DNA of 28,566 nucleotides from Penium margaritaceum (taxonomy: Eukaryota > Streptophyta > Zygnematophyceae > Desmidiales > Peniaceae), in the NCBI GenBank assembly GCA_023375785.1, contig SZWC01001536.1, positions 9,096 through 37,661 on the forward strand, written 5' to 3'. Position numbers and translations under genes: made by a program. Of this stretch, positions 1 through 14,673 are shown piece by piece (position 1 is the first letter of the stretch; the number at the start of each line of letters is the position of its first letter). The notes beneath the pieces are model-generated. The model was not told the origin of the DNA. It made no database searches and saw only the letters and a program-made list of their open reading frames with translations.

Positions 1-6
1 GGGGGG

Positions 7-47
<41 letters not shown>
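1..47. repeat. G run and (GA)n microsatellite at left edge
   Basis: Nine G residues are followed by an uninterrupted AG dinucleotide run to position 47. It lies downstream of the last visible PP2A exon on that gene's strand, so it is probably intronic there. A matching (GA)n tract ends the window on the right. Confidence 0.95.
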
Positions 48-54
<7 letters not shown>

Positions 55-93
55 CTCTGGATGCACCCACACATGGAGTCTCCAGCAGCGTCA

Positions 94-3024
<2,931 letters not shown>

Positions 3025-3480
3025 GCCTCTGCTCTTTCCTCCTCGTTGCGCGACTCCGTCTGCCTTGCCGCCTCTTGCTGTCCCTTGCGCTGCCGTTCGT
3101 TCAGAAGTGGTTCAATGTGACCGGCCAAAGCGTAACAACGGGCCTAAGAAGGTTGCTTAAGTTATCAAGCAGATCTGGGCAGCCACGAATTGGGACTGAA
3201 GGGTAGTTGAGTCGAAGAGTTGCAACAGGCACAACGACCAGGGGACCTGTCTGTGTCACCAGAGACAGGTGGCGAAAAACACCCAAGGCAGGAGGCACAG
3301 GTCGACACTCGGGTGCAGTGAATGCAGGTGGGAGCAACGTGGAAAGAGAGGCAGGGAGATTACTGCGGATGAGGAAACGCGGCAAAACGCTGCAGCTTGG
3401 GAGCCGTGCTGGCAGGTGGGGGGTCCTTTGCCTAGGGGGAGGACGAGAATATGGCGGTAGGTGACAAGCCCAGAGGGCCA
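3025..3480 (-). promoter_or_regulatory. Putative 5' UTR and promoter flank of the PP2A gene
   Basis: This moderately GC-rich stretch lies directly upstream of the PP2A ATG and ends where the AT-rich block begins. No TATA box or initiator was assigned. The call rests only on position, and the ORFs inside it have no recognisable product. Confidence 0.35.
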
Positions 3481-6400
3481 ACCACTAGTTATTTCGTTGG
3501 AGATCTAAGTCTGAACATTATGTACATGAATTATGATCATTCCGAAAAGGTAAACTATATTCCCACTTCAAACCGAAAAAGAAAAAGAACGGTATTGAGA
3601 ATTTGGCAACATGCAAAAATCCTACCCATGTACTAAGTAAGCAACCGCATGAACATCAGCCCTGAAACCTGTGATGAAGGAAGGAAAACAACAAATAAGG
3701 GCGCAAGGCTGCACACACAAAAAGCAAGGGTTATAAAGTGAATTGAACGTACAAAACAAAAGACATTACATAAAAGGCTACATAAACAGGTCAAATATGA
3801 AAGAGAAAATTATAAAACAATTTTAAACAATATTTAAGCATCTTTCTAAATGCATTCCTGTAGATTATGATAAGAATGTCTTTGTTAGTGATAACTTTGC
3901 AAAAGATGGGTTTGTGTTGTTTTCTATCAATGAATCTGTTTAGAAATGTGACTCCACATTTTCCTCATTTAAACTAGATATCAAATCATATTTTCATCAC
4001 CCGAATAAACTAAATGGTCAATCTTGGACACCATCATTATTTTGTAAGTTTGGGGATCTATTCACGATGGGTTTGAGGAATTCCTTACTTTCATTTCCAC
4101 TGTGTAGGTGTTCTTCCATTTTACGCACTTCATCATGTAATTCTCATACAAAATTTTGAAATCAACTGTTTTTCTTCTTAAAAATGCAAATGCTAGCTTG
4201 AACATGACACTTGATGGTCTCATTCAATGACAGCTCTCTTAGAGTTTAAGTTAAATGACTCCATCACCTCCTTGGATTTAGTAATTTTTTCAATTGATAA
4301 TCCTCAAGATCAATGATCTCTTCTTATCCAACTTAAAATGGATTAATAGAAAACTCAATACGTAAACATTTAACTCCTTGACCGGTTCGTCATTACGATA
4401 CTCAAAGTAATCCAAGAGTGGTACTTATCACGACCCTCAACAATGTTGTATTGCACATCTACCAATTGGGATGTGCCACTCAATCCATGTTTATTATGTT
4501 GATAAATTCTTGTACGTACCTCATTCACTAAAATGTCGAGTTTGACAAGGTGTCATGGAAAAAAAAGAGAAAGAGGTGGAAAAAGTGGATGTAAAATGCA
4601 TTAATAGAGGGATAAAATTACAACCCAAAAACAATATCCATCACCTATAACGTTGCACCCATTTGACTTAAACGTGGTGTTTGATATGTATTACTTAAGA
4701 AAGAATAATAAATGTTAGTGTGGGCCTTAAATGATGGCCATTAGTAACCTTATCTTCATGGTAAACACCATAATAAAGCAAGAGAGGTCAATAATTGGGA
4801 AAAGGACATGAGGAATAGATAAATCATTGTTCTTGGGAACCTTCAAGATATATCTTTAACACAAATAGCTACTTTAAACATATAAAGGAAGAGAAAGCAA
4901 AAATAATTCAGACTTAATGAAAACACTATTATGGTGTACGTCTAACCACAAATCCATGCATGATACACCTCATAAACAGAGCTATTCACTTTTTTTTGTA
5001 ATCTATTCAAGGATAGGAATGTTAAACATTTGCAATAAAATATGAATGAAAAGAATATTATTCTTAAATTACCATGGAATTTTTATTGTTGCCCTCAAAA
5101 GTATGACCATTTGAAAATTTCCACATTTTATCTAACCACACCACCATTTGCGTTGCCCATATGATGAATTTATGACGAATTTTGATTGAGCATGGTAAGC
5201 ATAGTCTACGCTGAGATATCAAAATTGAATGAGGTAAGATATGGGTGAAAACATAGATTTTGCATTTGAGAATAGCATCAGAAAGGATGAATAACTTAGA
5301 TTTACCATTTATAAAAAACAACTCAAGGCCTTAATCAACATTTTAACATGATTGAAAGGAAAGGAATAGTTAAATGAATGGGTTGTGTAATCCATATGTA
5401 CTCAATATTTCAAGTAAAGTAAAGATCCCATGGAAGGCACAAGTATTTACTAAAAACACTTAAAGGCTAACGTCTCACGAGCTTCTAAAGAAACCTAAAT
5501 TTTTGTGGAAGAAAAGGGCCCATAATATCAATGTATGGTCTATTTCCACTTGCCACCATAAGGATTTGTAGATGTATGGTGAGTAATAGTCATTTAAACC
5601 CTTCACTCATATGCAATAACAAGCAAAAACAGAGGCAATGGAAAAGAAAAACTTTACTTCCTTTACTTCTCGAGGAAAAGGGAAAGATTGCTTTGAAGAA
5701 AAGAAGTATTGATTTGATGACATTCTTTAGATAAATCAAGCGCATATCTAAAAACAATAAGTATATAATGAGGCATACTTGAGGATTAGCTCAAGTTTAA
5801 CATTGTAACTGAAGTTACATTTTTAGGGGCTTCTCAAAGAACCTCACTCGATTTGTGAAGGAATTGTATATATATTTAGGCATGTATTCGTACCAGATCA
5901 TCTTCATTGAAAGGTAATGAAATAAAGTTAAAGCGTTGATGCGCTTCAAGTTGTAAACCTTAAAAAATGTTACCTATTCTTTCAATGTTCATTATGAAAC
6001 AAATTTAGTCACCTATTGAGGGTAATGGTATCTTAATTGATTACCTGGAAGTATTTTTTATATTACATGTTAGTTCAATTTACTTGAATTTGACAGATTT
6101 AAGCTCTTCATTTTGATGAAAGCACGATAAAGGTTTATGGAAAATGTTAAAATCTAGAATAATGATATCACATTCTTAAACATTCTCTTTTAACACCTTG
6201 AAACACCTTCTTATGCACGGATTATGAGACTATCATACATGTGAATACATACAAGGTCTTCAAATGCTTGTACATACGTGTTTAAGGCCAATAAAATCCT
6301 TATAAGTTCATGGAATGCTACGGAAGTTATTACACAACAAATTTTTTAAAAGTTTGGATCTTGAATTACAATGATTGGTCAGTATTTTGTTGAAATTGAA

Positions 6401-8740
6401 AACATTTGGAAATGCTTAAAAACTGTTAAAAATATCTATCAACGTATGGTTCATAAAATGGTTGTGAGGTCGAAGATGTTTTCAATCATAGTTCTTCTTA
6501 GAGATTTAAAGTGCATAAAATTATGAACATGCCCTCATAATTTATGGGTGATATTCATAAAATCTCACCATTAAATGGAGTGAACGGAAGAGCTAGCATT
6601 GCCTGGTAATTCAAAAATTGCATTCGGAATTCCTCAGTGTCATCTCTTTTTCAATGTTTGAGGAATCTGTTTGCACTTTAAAAAGGCTCATCAAAACACT
6701 TTCTCATGCATGTTACTGCATGAGTGATGCAAATAAAATCATCTTACATGTCTGTTAGTGCATTTATCAATGTATTCTTTATGAACGCGTGGCATTGGGG
6801 AGAAAAGGTAGAATATTTTTATTGATGGAGACATACTTTGAAGTGGTTGTAAATGTAATGGCAGACATTCCTAACATTATTTATATATATGAGTATACAT
6901 GTGTAGATAAGGAATTGTTTTTTTATATCGAATAGATGTTCAGTATTTCTGCGTAATGCATGCTTATGCTTTGACATTTCTTAAGATACATTGAGTTGCA
7001 TGGGATTACATGTGAATAATTGAAGAAAATATTATATTCTAAAATGATTAGATTCGAATTATATTAAATCATTGTTAGATTGGGGAAATTTCAAAAATCA
7101 TTTAGTCTTCTCTATTGAATTGAACTGATTTACATTGTTGTTTTTGGAATTACTTCAAAATTTTATGCTTTACTTTAGTCATGACTTGGCATTGAACGAA
7201 TGTTCAAGAAATGCCTTAAAATTCTTGGATTATTTATATGAATACTTCCAAATGCAAAATAACTTGTAAGACATGCTTTGAAAATGCATGAAATGCCAAA
7301 ATGATCCAAAGAATGTAAACAAATACTTTTCGAATGCATTCTAACACTTGAATATGTCAAACAATTTACAAAATGTTTTGATATGCATGATTCGATCACA
7401 AAAAAATGGAAGGAATAAATAATGCAATTTATTCTAAAAATGAAATGCCATAACAAAAACATTGCACAAAGCAAATCATTTTCATTGAGTGATGCATCAT
7501 TACATGTTACAGAGAAAAATCAATCCAAACTAACTTTTAAATGTTTTTGTTTTCCTCACTTCATATCTAGTAGGTTAAATATAAGGTTTCATACATTCAA
7601 TTCACTTGGTAACCTTTGCACGCCATGTGGTGCGAGTTCACACCATTGTTTGAAATTGTAAAGTAAACACATGAGTGTGATTTCCTATTTGAAATAAAAC
7701 CATATGTATAATAAAATCATTTTTTAAGTTTTAGATGAAAAAAGTCATGTATCTTTGTTGCAAGTGATGGAATATAATTAAAAATGAAAAAAAAGTTTCG
7801 TTTAAATTTTGGAATGAGCCTCATTTGAAATTCTTATTTGAGTGTACTTTGCTACACATGAAAACATGTAGATCATTAAGATCGGAGATTAGATAACAAT
7901 CCACGACACAAGAATCCATTTTGATTTTAGATATATGCAAATCACATGAAAACTATATGATTTTTGTTTGACCTATAAAATCGAGACCATTCATTGGTTA
8001 AACATTACATGGAGGTGATAAAGTCCTTAAAATTTCAAATTTGAGAAAGTAATCAATATCAATCAATTTTATTTTGAACTTCTATTGAAGAGCTTCATCT
8101 CAATGTTGTCCAAAGAAGAAGGTACTAAAGATTAGAGAAAAAATCGAAATAAACTTTAAGGAACTGCATGTTTCTAGGATTTTAAGAAACAAGGGAATAA
8201 TTTTTAAAAAATCATGAAGTTATGATTGTTTGAAGCAACATATGAGAATCACTTTAGAATCCATTTTCAATTGAATGATTGCTTTAGAACTAAAAAACAT
8301 ACAAAAAGCCACAAGGGGATTCTCTAATTCTTTAAATTTTTTAATAGTTTTTATCAAGATAAATATATTTCATTGGAAAATTTCGTAGATTTACATTTTT
8401 GAAATTCAAAATTTTATTTCATGGAGTAAGAAATGTCCAGGATGTTTGCTTGGTTCATCAGCTCTTTTGTGAAGTGTATTGATGCGACACTTATTTTGAA
8501 TTCGAATAATTTTCATTGTGTATGTTTCAATGAAAAGAAGTCTTAATGCATTTACTTTCGAATGAGAAAATGTTTTTTGCATGTCAATGTTTTTTGTTGT
8601 TTGTGGAAAACGATGTCCATTATGACTTTGCTCGATTTATAGGTGACATGTTTCCAAGCGGTTTTCAGTGTATCGCTACATTTGCGTTTGTTTCGTTGAA
8701 GCGGGAATTGCTTTGCCATCGACGAGCTCGATTTGTTATG
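3481..8740. other. AT-rich, gene-poor block
   Basis: Over about 5.2 kb the sequence is strongly A/T-rich with many A and T homopolymers. The longest ORFs are below 100 codons and resemble no family I recognise. No LTR, terminal inverted repeat, rRNA or tRNA was seen. The composition changes abruptly at both borders (about 3480 and 8740). It may be an old decayed element or an inserted foreign or organellar segment; neither can be shown from the sequence alone. Confidence 0.6.
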
Positions 8741-9870
8741 AATGATGGCAGGCGGTAGCTATCCGTTCGTAGGCCTTTGGCTGAAAACGAAAACAACTTC
8801 AATCTGGGGTGTTATCGAATTTCAATCTGCATGTCAAATCATCGTCCACATCTAAAATTGGTCGCTTAACCCGATTCCTGGATAGTCTATTGCTACTTGT
8901 GAGGTTGACCTCAATGGTCGAACGAAATCTCGATCTCATGTTTTTTGGGCCCCTGGTCGCAACGGACTGAAGCTGATTGGCTACCTCAGCACGGAAGCTC
9001 GCCTGAGAGTTGATCCCGGCCACATATGACAACAGAATTTGATGAAAGGGATAGCACAATGGGTTCTGAAACCAATGGGGAATACTGAAACGAGGTATGT
9101 ATTGAGTTTACGCATATCTTATTACGTAAAAATTTTGGATACAGATATGGCAAGATAAATTTGACTCAAAGGACATCACAAGAATGTTTGTCTTCTTTTT
9201 ATGGTGGGCAGAAAACACAATTAACATCACCAATGCATTGTGTTTCTCTGCTTAAGGGATGGTTGAAACTAATCTAGGCGTGGAGAGGAGTGAGCTTGGT
9301 TCGAATAATCTTCCCAAATGAGGTGGAAAAGTGAGGAGCAAATGTGTGGGCATGTTTAGCATACCATAATGGTTCTAATGGGCCAATCAATGGGTCAATA
9401 GGTAATGAGTGTTGACCTTGAAGGAAGGCTTGGTAGAGGTGCGTACGTCAGAATGTTGGACAGTGCAGCTTGTTACAAAGCAGAAACAATGTTGAGTGGC
9501 TTCATCTATGCTGTACGTACAGGTACCTCTTTTCAAGGTTCATGAGACGTGCGAGATGGGACATTGAGATGGAACTAAAGAGAGTGCGGTTCATAAGGTC
9601 CTTTGATCAAACATTGATAGGCAAACAGGAGGAATTCCGATGGACAGAGCGCAAGTCGAAGGGTTGATAAGGACATTTTGTTGAGTTGTCCTTTATCTTG
9701 ATTTCAAGGTCATTTTTGAGAGGGCCGAACAGCTTAGATACTCATAAACTCAAAGTGTGACTCATCCGCCTAGAATTGATTTTTTTTGTTGAAAAGCCCA
9801 GTCGGAAATCATGCTAGCTCGCGGCATGCGTCGATGGCTGAGCAAAAAAAGACAAGGGACAATGTTGTAA
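8741..9870. other. Intermediate-composition DNA without recognisable features
   Basis: Base composition returns to near 45% GC. An 86-codon minus-strand ORF (9059-8799) has ordinary-looking composition but no recognised domain or supporting splice context. Nothing else is evident until the fold-back modules start near 9880. Confidence 0.4.
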
Positions 9871-9879
9871 TATACCCAT

Positions 9880-10610
9880 CATTTGGGTCAATACATCAAC
9901 GGTATTCGTAGTCGAAACGGAAAAACGGCGGTGTCCATAGTCGAAATCGATAGGCTATCGGTGTCCATAGTCGAAAATGAAATAACAGCGGTGCCCATAT
10001 TTTGGTTCAAAACACAGCAGTACCCATCGTTTCGGTCGATAGACCACCGCTGTCCATACTCGAAAACGACATGACAGTGGAGCCCATATTTGCAAATGTC
10101 AAGCAAAATTGGAATTCAACTTCGCTCTTGAAGTCGAATGTCCTTGATTTTCAGGGTAAAGTCAATGAATTCTGATACGAGCCTCACCGATGTCAGAAGT
10201 CACCATGTTGCGAGTTTTGGAGTTTGCAAGTACGAATTCCAAAACTTGCACGTTCGCAAGGGTGAATACGCGAACTCTCAGAAAAGCCCCTAGTTGAATT
10301 AAGGGGTTTGGGTTGTGATTGTTTACGTGCTCAGGCACCTACTGGGCCCCGCCGCAGCGGGGCCTAGCAGATCGCCTTTCTACTATCATTGAGTGCGCTG
10401 CATCTCGCAACCCCCCCCCCCCTCAATATCTGACAACCCCCCTAGTTACACTAGGGGGTTCGGGTTTTTTTTTTTACTTGCCCGGGCATCTGCCCAGCCT
10501 TGCGTCAACGGGGCCTAGCAGATTCCCTTTCTTCTATCATAGCGTGTGTTGCATCTCGCACCCCCCCGCAAACCCTTGACAAATCCCCTACATAAACTGG
10601 GGGGTTTGGG
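9880..10610 (+). repeat. Fold-back repeat cluster, left arm (modules C, B, A, A), interrupted by retroelement
   Basis: Module C (9880-10085) holds units of about 30 bp built on TGTCCATAGTCGAAA and GCGGTGCCCAT. Module B (10085-10320) carries the words GATGTCAGAAGTC, GAGTTTTGGAGTTTGCAAG and CTTGCACGTTCGCAAG. Two module A copies follow (10320-10470 and 10470-10610), each with GGGCCCCGC-type palindromes, a CTTTCT-CTATCAT word, GCATCTCGCA and C-runs. The same modules recur in mirror order at 19180-20475. The arm continues after the retroelement at 19180. Confidence 0.8.
10606..10610. repeat. Target-site duplication, left copy (TTGGG)
   Basis: TTGGG directly precedes the 5' LTR and is repeated directly after the 3' LTR at 19180-19184. 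A perfect 5-bp duplication is standard for Ty3/gypsy integrase. Confidence 0.9.
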
Positions 10611-11310
10611 TGTAGCGGGAGGGCCGGTTCGGCCCTCCCACCTCGCTGAAGCAAGGGGTGGTTGCGCACCACCCCTCGCGTCAGCGAGGGCTGGCCGGCG
10701 GCCAGCACTTCGCTGGCCGCCGGCGAGCTCGCTACCGGCCGGCTGGACGGCCGGCAGTCGGCCAAGTGACCGGTCGGCCACCGGCCGGCCAGCCACCAGC
10801 CGCCGATCGTGGCCTCAGCCCGATCGGCGGCTAAGAGGCCACGAGGGCCTCGAGGGCGAGGCCTCGTGGCCTCGTGCCCTCGCCCTCCCTTGCCCTCCTT
10901 GCAAACGAGCAAGAGAGGGCGAGGGATAGGGGGAGCAAGGGTGAGGTCAAAACAACCGGCGCAAAATCGCCAGCGTGCCTCGCACGCGACGATTTCGCGC
11001 CAGAATGACAAAAACGTGAATCGAAGTTCGTTTACGACAAACTTCGACATAAAACGAACGAAATAACTCGTGCGAACACACGAGTTTGAGGTAAAAACCC
11101 CCGGTTTGGTTCCCAAAACCAGGGGTTTGGTTAAAAACGGAAATGGGCCTCCGGAGACTCGAAACATTCGAGTCTCCCTGCTCTAGGTCGTTGATGACGA
11201 TTGCCCCTTAGTCTTGCGAAGTGGGTAAACCCCTGACGCGGACTGAGAACGCCATTCTGCGAACTCCGACGACGACTTCAGAGCAGGAGCTGGAGACTCA
11301 GCCTGTTACA
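10611..11310 (+). repeat. 5' long terminal repeat (700 bp)
   Basis: It begins TGTAGCGGGAGGGCC and ends CCTGTTACA, with TG...CA ends. The first about 320 bp are very GC-rich and contain stacked hairpins. Examples are GGAGGGCC/GGCCCTCC at the start, a 13-bp stem with a 5-nt loop at 10694-10724, and GGCCACGAGG/CCTCGTGGCC further on. The second half is AT-richer; CATAAAAC near 11048 is a weak TATA candidate. Confidence 0.95.
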
Positions 11311-11311
11311 G

Positions 11312-11323
11312 TGGTATCAGAGC
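11312..11323 (+). promoter_or_regulatory. Primer-binding site, initiator tRNA-Met type
   Basis: TGGTATCAGAGC begins one base after the 5' LTR. This is the usual plant LTR-retroelement sequence complementary to the 3' end of initiator tRNA-Met, which primes minus-strand synthesis. Confidence 0.92.
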
Positions 11324-12161
11324 CAGACGACCCTCGCGACTAAGGGTTTGACGGAAACGGCGGCTACGTCAAATATAAAACGCCGCCGGCAGCTACAAGG
11401 AGCAGCAGAAACGCCAGAAGGGACTACGGTTTCCATACTTCACGGATTGAAGTGCCGTAAAGTGCGTTGCAGAGTTGGAAAAAAAATTCTACTTGGTGGA
11501 GCCACTTCCTTCCAACCTCTCCACACTTCTAGGGGGCTAGGAGGATTTTTGTGGGGCGGGTTGGGGAGTTCCCACCTCTAAAACCACAAAATCCTCCTCA
11601 TTTTCTAAGGCTCCTTCAAACCTCCTTCTTCAAAAAAATTGGGACAGCATCCCTCCCTAAGCTTAGGGACTCTCACGACCTGAGAGCACCCTAAAAAGAA
11701 CGAGAGACCACCTTGCCGATTTTTGGCGGCTCCTCCAACGTTGGCTCAAGGAGGACGCCGCCAAGGGGCGCAAGACGCGTAAAGAAGACTCAAGAGGAGG
11801 CCAAGGAAGACAAGAAGAAAAGAAGACAAGAAGAAAAGTAGTCTTTTGTTCTAGCCCTTGTACTCGCTTCTCTTCTTGCTCTTTGTCTTAGTTTTGTGAG
11901 CGGTACTCACACTTGTTGTTACTCCCTTGTATATTGATTTTCTGTTTTCCTAGATCCTTGTTGCTACCAAGGGCCGTGAGTCACGGCCTAGGAGGACTAG
12001 TTTCTAAACCCACAACCTTGTGCCGATGTGGCGGCCTAGGAAAATAGAAGTATAAATTGAAATTGCCTCACCGATCGTGAGAGTACCGTCTTAGGAGGCG
12101 ATTCTTCCTCGTGGGGTGATCCTCACAACCACCTTCACGTGCTAGTTGCACGAGCGACGGG
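11324..12161 (+). other. Retroelement untranslated leader
   Basis: About 840 bp lie between the primer site and the gag start with no long ORF. Near 11805-11840 the purine-rich words GAAGACAAGAAGAAAAG repeat back to back. A 77-codon ORF at 11348 has no family match that I recognise. Packaging signals are expected here in such elements, but none was identified. Confidence 0.7.
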
Positions 12162-14263
12162 ATGGCAAGTGCCGGACCGTCTAAAGCCAACAAGGGCAAG
12201 GTGGTGACGTTCTCACCACACGTCCTTGGCGGACTCCAAGTTTTGGGAGCCGCCGCCGCGAGCACGGTTGCCAACCCAAAGGCAACCGTACCGCCTAAGA
12301 CAACCGTGTCGCCTAAGGCAACCGTGCCACCAAAGGCAACCGTACCGCCTAAGGCAACCGACGCCAACCTCGGCGACACCGAGAAGCTTGCAAAGGCCGC
12401 AAGGGTGCTCGACGAGCACGTCGACGCGTACATGGGCGACCCCCATGCGACGGACGACGCGATGGAGGAGGATCTTCCGGAGGAAGACCCCGACGAAGAG
12501 CACGACGGCGACAATGGCGAAGGCGATGAGGATCGCGACCATCGCCATCGTCGTGCGGCGAACTCAAGCTGATTTCTCGAGAAGGAAAAGGTGCCCGCCG
12601 CATCGCCTGAAGCTGCCGACGGCAGTGAGACGGCCGAGAGCAGCAAGGGCGCCGAAAGCAGTCACACGGGAGGTTCCCGCGAGAACGAGCCGGACGACGA
12701 CGCCGCAAAGGCAATTCGCGATGGCCGTCGTAGGCTTGCGGAGTTTGCTACTGAGGCGGCAGGCCGACTGAAGATCACCACCGACGGTGGAGATACGGCA
12801 CCACTCGGAGGAATGGGGGCGGACCCCCCTTCCTACGACGTGGCCGCAATGGGACAGGGCAGCGCCCACTCGAGCATCGTCGCCAAAGACAGTCTCCTCC
12901 AAAAGGTGGGACTCCTTGGAGGCGTGTACGCGAACCGTACCCTCCTGTAATGGGTAAGGGTCCATGGACAACGCGAGGCCCTAGAGGCTATCGCCGACGC
13001 TCTGACGACATCAGAGCTCAAATTCGCGTTCGCCAATCTGTTGGCCCACGGCGGGCAGAGCATCACGGACCTTGACCGTGATCGCTAGCTACAGCGCCTG
13101 GCCGCCCATGAGGCAAGCCGTCGATGCAACGACCTCGACAAGGCGTTGCAGAGCGTGACCCAGGTGTAGATGCAACAGCAAGCACAGCACGCCGCAGCTG
13201 TGGATGCCACTGCCGGTGGCAGCGACGACTTGCCTACCTCGACGACTTCGGGGTCGGTCATGAACACGTCCTTCCTTCACAATGTAGAGATCTTCCGGAA
13301 GGGCGTGAAGCTGACCGACTGGCTGAACCGCATGGAGCATGTTCTACGTTTCCACAAGGCTCCTCTCAGCCAGTGGGGCGATCTTGCCACGACACGACTT
13401 GAAGACAAACTCTTCAAGTATGTGGTCAAGGAGTGGACTGCGCAGCAGCCGCACCTTGAGTGGCAGCCCATGCGGTGGGAGGCCTTCTGCGCGATCATGC
13501 ACAAGAAGTGCACCCAACGTGAGGAGGCACAGCGCGCCTTCCACAAGATCAAGGACTTCAAGCAGCTGGGCAGCTCGCTCGAATCCTACTTGAACGAGTT
13601 CACGGCACTCGTGGAGGAAGCCGAAAGCTTCACCGAGGGCGATGGCACTCAGACGTTCAAGTACCCCGAGAGCATGCTGCTAGAGTACTTGCGTGATGGT
13701 CTCGCCAGCGAGAAGTTGAAGGACAAGACCACCACGACAGCCACTGGCCAAGCTTGGACAAGCTGGAGGGCGTTGCGCGACTACATGAGCGAAATGTATT
13801 CGGCAAACCCGAAGCACTACTCTGATGCACGGCCGAACGCGCGTGCACAACAAGGTCACGACATGCGCGTGGACGCTGCAGGGGCTGGTGGGTCAGTTGG
13901 ACAGCAAGGCGGGGCCAAGGGCAAGCAGCCTACAAACCCTCCAGCCAAGAAGGCTGGTGGACACAAGGGTCCCAACAACAAGCGCAGCCGCGAGAATGAC
14001 GAGCTGCAGGCGGCGCATGAGCGTCGCAACGCAGCCTTCCGCGAAGGGCTCTGCCACAACTGCATGCAGCTGGGCCACTTTAGGGCTCAGTGCCTTAGGC
14101 TGCTGGTGGTGAAGAGGCCGTAGCGCTAGCTGCAGCAGCAACACCTCGTGGGGATGGTGCAGGAGGAGGCCGCGAACAAGGCCGTGGACAGGGTCGAGGT
14201 CGCGGCAATGGGCCCGGCCGTGGTAACGGACAGGGGCGTGGGGCGGGTTTTCCCCACCCCTGA
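12162..14263 (+). pseudogene. gag: gag polyprotein, interrupted by stops and one frameshift
   Basis: One frame runs from ATG 12162 to the nucleocapsid. It carries in-frame stops at 12570 (TGA), 12948 (TAA), 13086 (TAG) and 13167 (TAG), yet stays coding-like across all of them. The N-terminus has proline/lysine/threonine repeats and an acidic stretch. The best preserved open part (13170-14093) is a retrotransposon-gag capsid domain, with motifs such as LTDWLNRMEHVL and LGSSLESYLNEF. A CCHC zinc knuckle follows (CHNCMQLGHFRAQC, 14052-14093). Just after the knuckle an indel near 14095-14102 moves the sense to another frame, which holds an RG-rich RNA-binding tail (GRGQGRGRGNGPGRG) and stops at TGA 14261-14263. 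Gag packages the element RNA in virus-like particles; this copy cannot make it whole. Confidence 0.88.
12276..12359 (+). repeat. 18-bp tandem repeat in gag (PKATVP units)
   Basis: About four and a half units of an 18-bp repeat (AAGGCAACCGTACCGCCT and variants) encode PKATVP/PKTTVS. Variation between units is mainly at third positions and single substitutions. Such repeats readily change copy number. Confidence 0.85.
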
Positions 14264-14291
14264 GTGACGTCAGTGGGGACCACTCAGGGGT
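14245..14291 (+). promoter_or_regulatory. Putative -1 programmed ribosomal frameshift signal between gag and pol
   Basis: The heptamer GGGTTTT (14245-14251) lies as G_GGT_TTT in the frame of the gag RG tail, the canonical X_XXY_YYZ arrangement. The gag stop TGA is at 14261. A -1 slip enters exactly the frame used by the pol sequence that follows. Four nucleotides after the heptamer begins a perfect 11-bp stem, ACCCCTGAGTG (14256-14266) with CACTCAGGGGT (14281-14291), around a 14-nt loop. The 4-nt spacer is slightly shorter than the usual 5-9, so the lowest base pairs may be open on the ribosome. Confidence 0.7.
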
Positions 14292-14673
14292 AAAACTAGA
14301 TCACGAGTGTGAGTTCATGTTTTCTGGCGAGGATGTTAAACAATTTGAGTTTTTGACGAGTTCAAATTTCTCTGTTGTCTTCTCCCCTCTCATTGAACCT
14401 CATTCTGCACTTGCTGATCGACATTGCCCACTAAATATTGCATCACCAGACGAGATGCATGAACGAACCTTCTTAGTGGTGGCGACACCAACCATTGTGC
14501 AAGAGTTGTGTAACACAATGATTGAAGCAAACGCCCTCAAAGCGATGAGCTCAATCACATTCGTAGTACCTTTAGTCGACGATTTCGACCCAGTGAAATT
14601 TAAAGACTGGAAGGTGCTGGCCGAATTCACACGTGCCCATAAGATGTGGACTCGAGTAGGTTAATCATGGGAG

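Noticed and set aside
5531-5734. Short ORF beginning MYGLFPLATIRI, vaguely like a decayed integrase core
   Set aside because: Only a few residues match loosely, and no other pol motif is found in the surrounding AT-rich DNA.
8799-9059. 86-codon minus-strand ORF as a possible host exon
   Set aside because: The composition is plausible, but there is no known family, no convincing splice partner and no neighbouring coding evidence.
9880-10085. CRISPR-like array of short repeats
   Set aside because: Units are imperfect, vary in length and lie partly inverted elsewhere. The context is a eukaryotic spliced gene and retroelements, with no cas genes.
10505-11167. 220-codon minus-strand ORF across the 5' LTR
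   Set aside because: It overlaps module A and the GC-rich LTR palindromes. Its residues simply mirror repeat composition, and a shorter version recurs in the 3' LTR.
14121-14129. TAG codons at 14121 and 14127 as further gag C-to-T stops
   Set aside because: Beyond about 14095 the sense frame is a different one, the RG-rich tail, so these codons are out of frame and follow from an indel.
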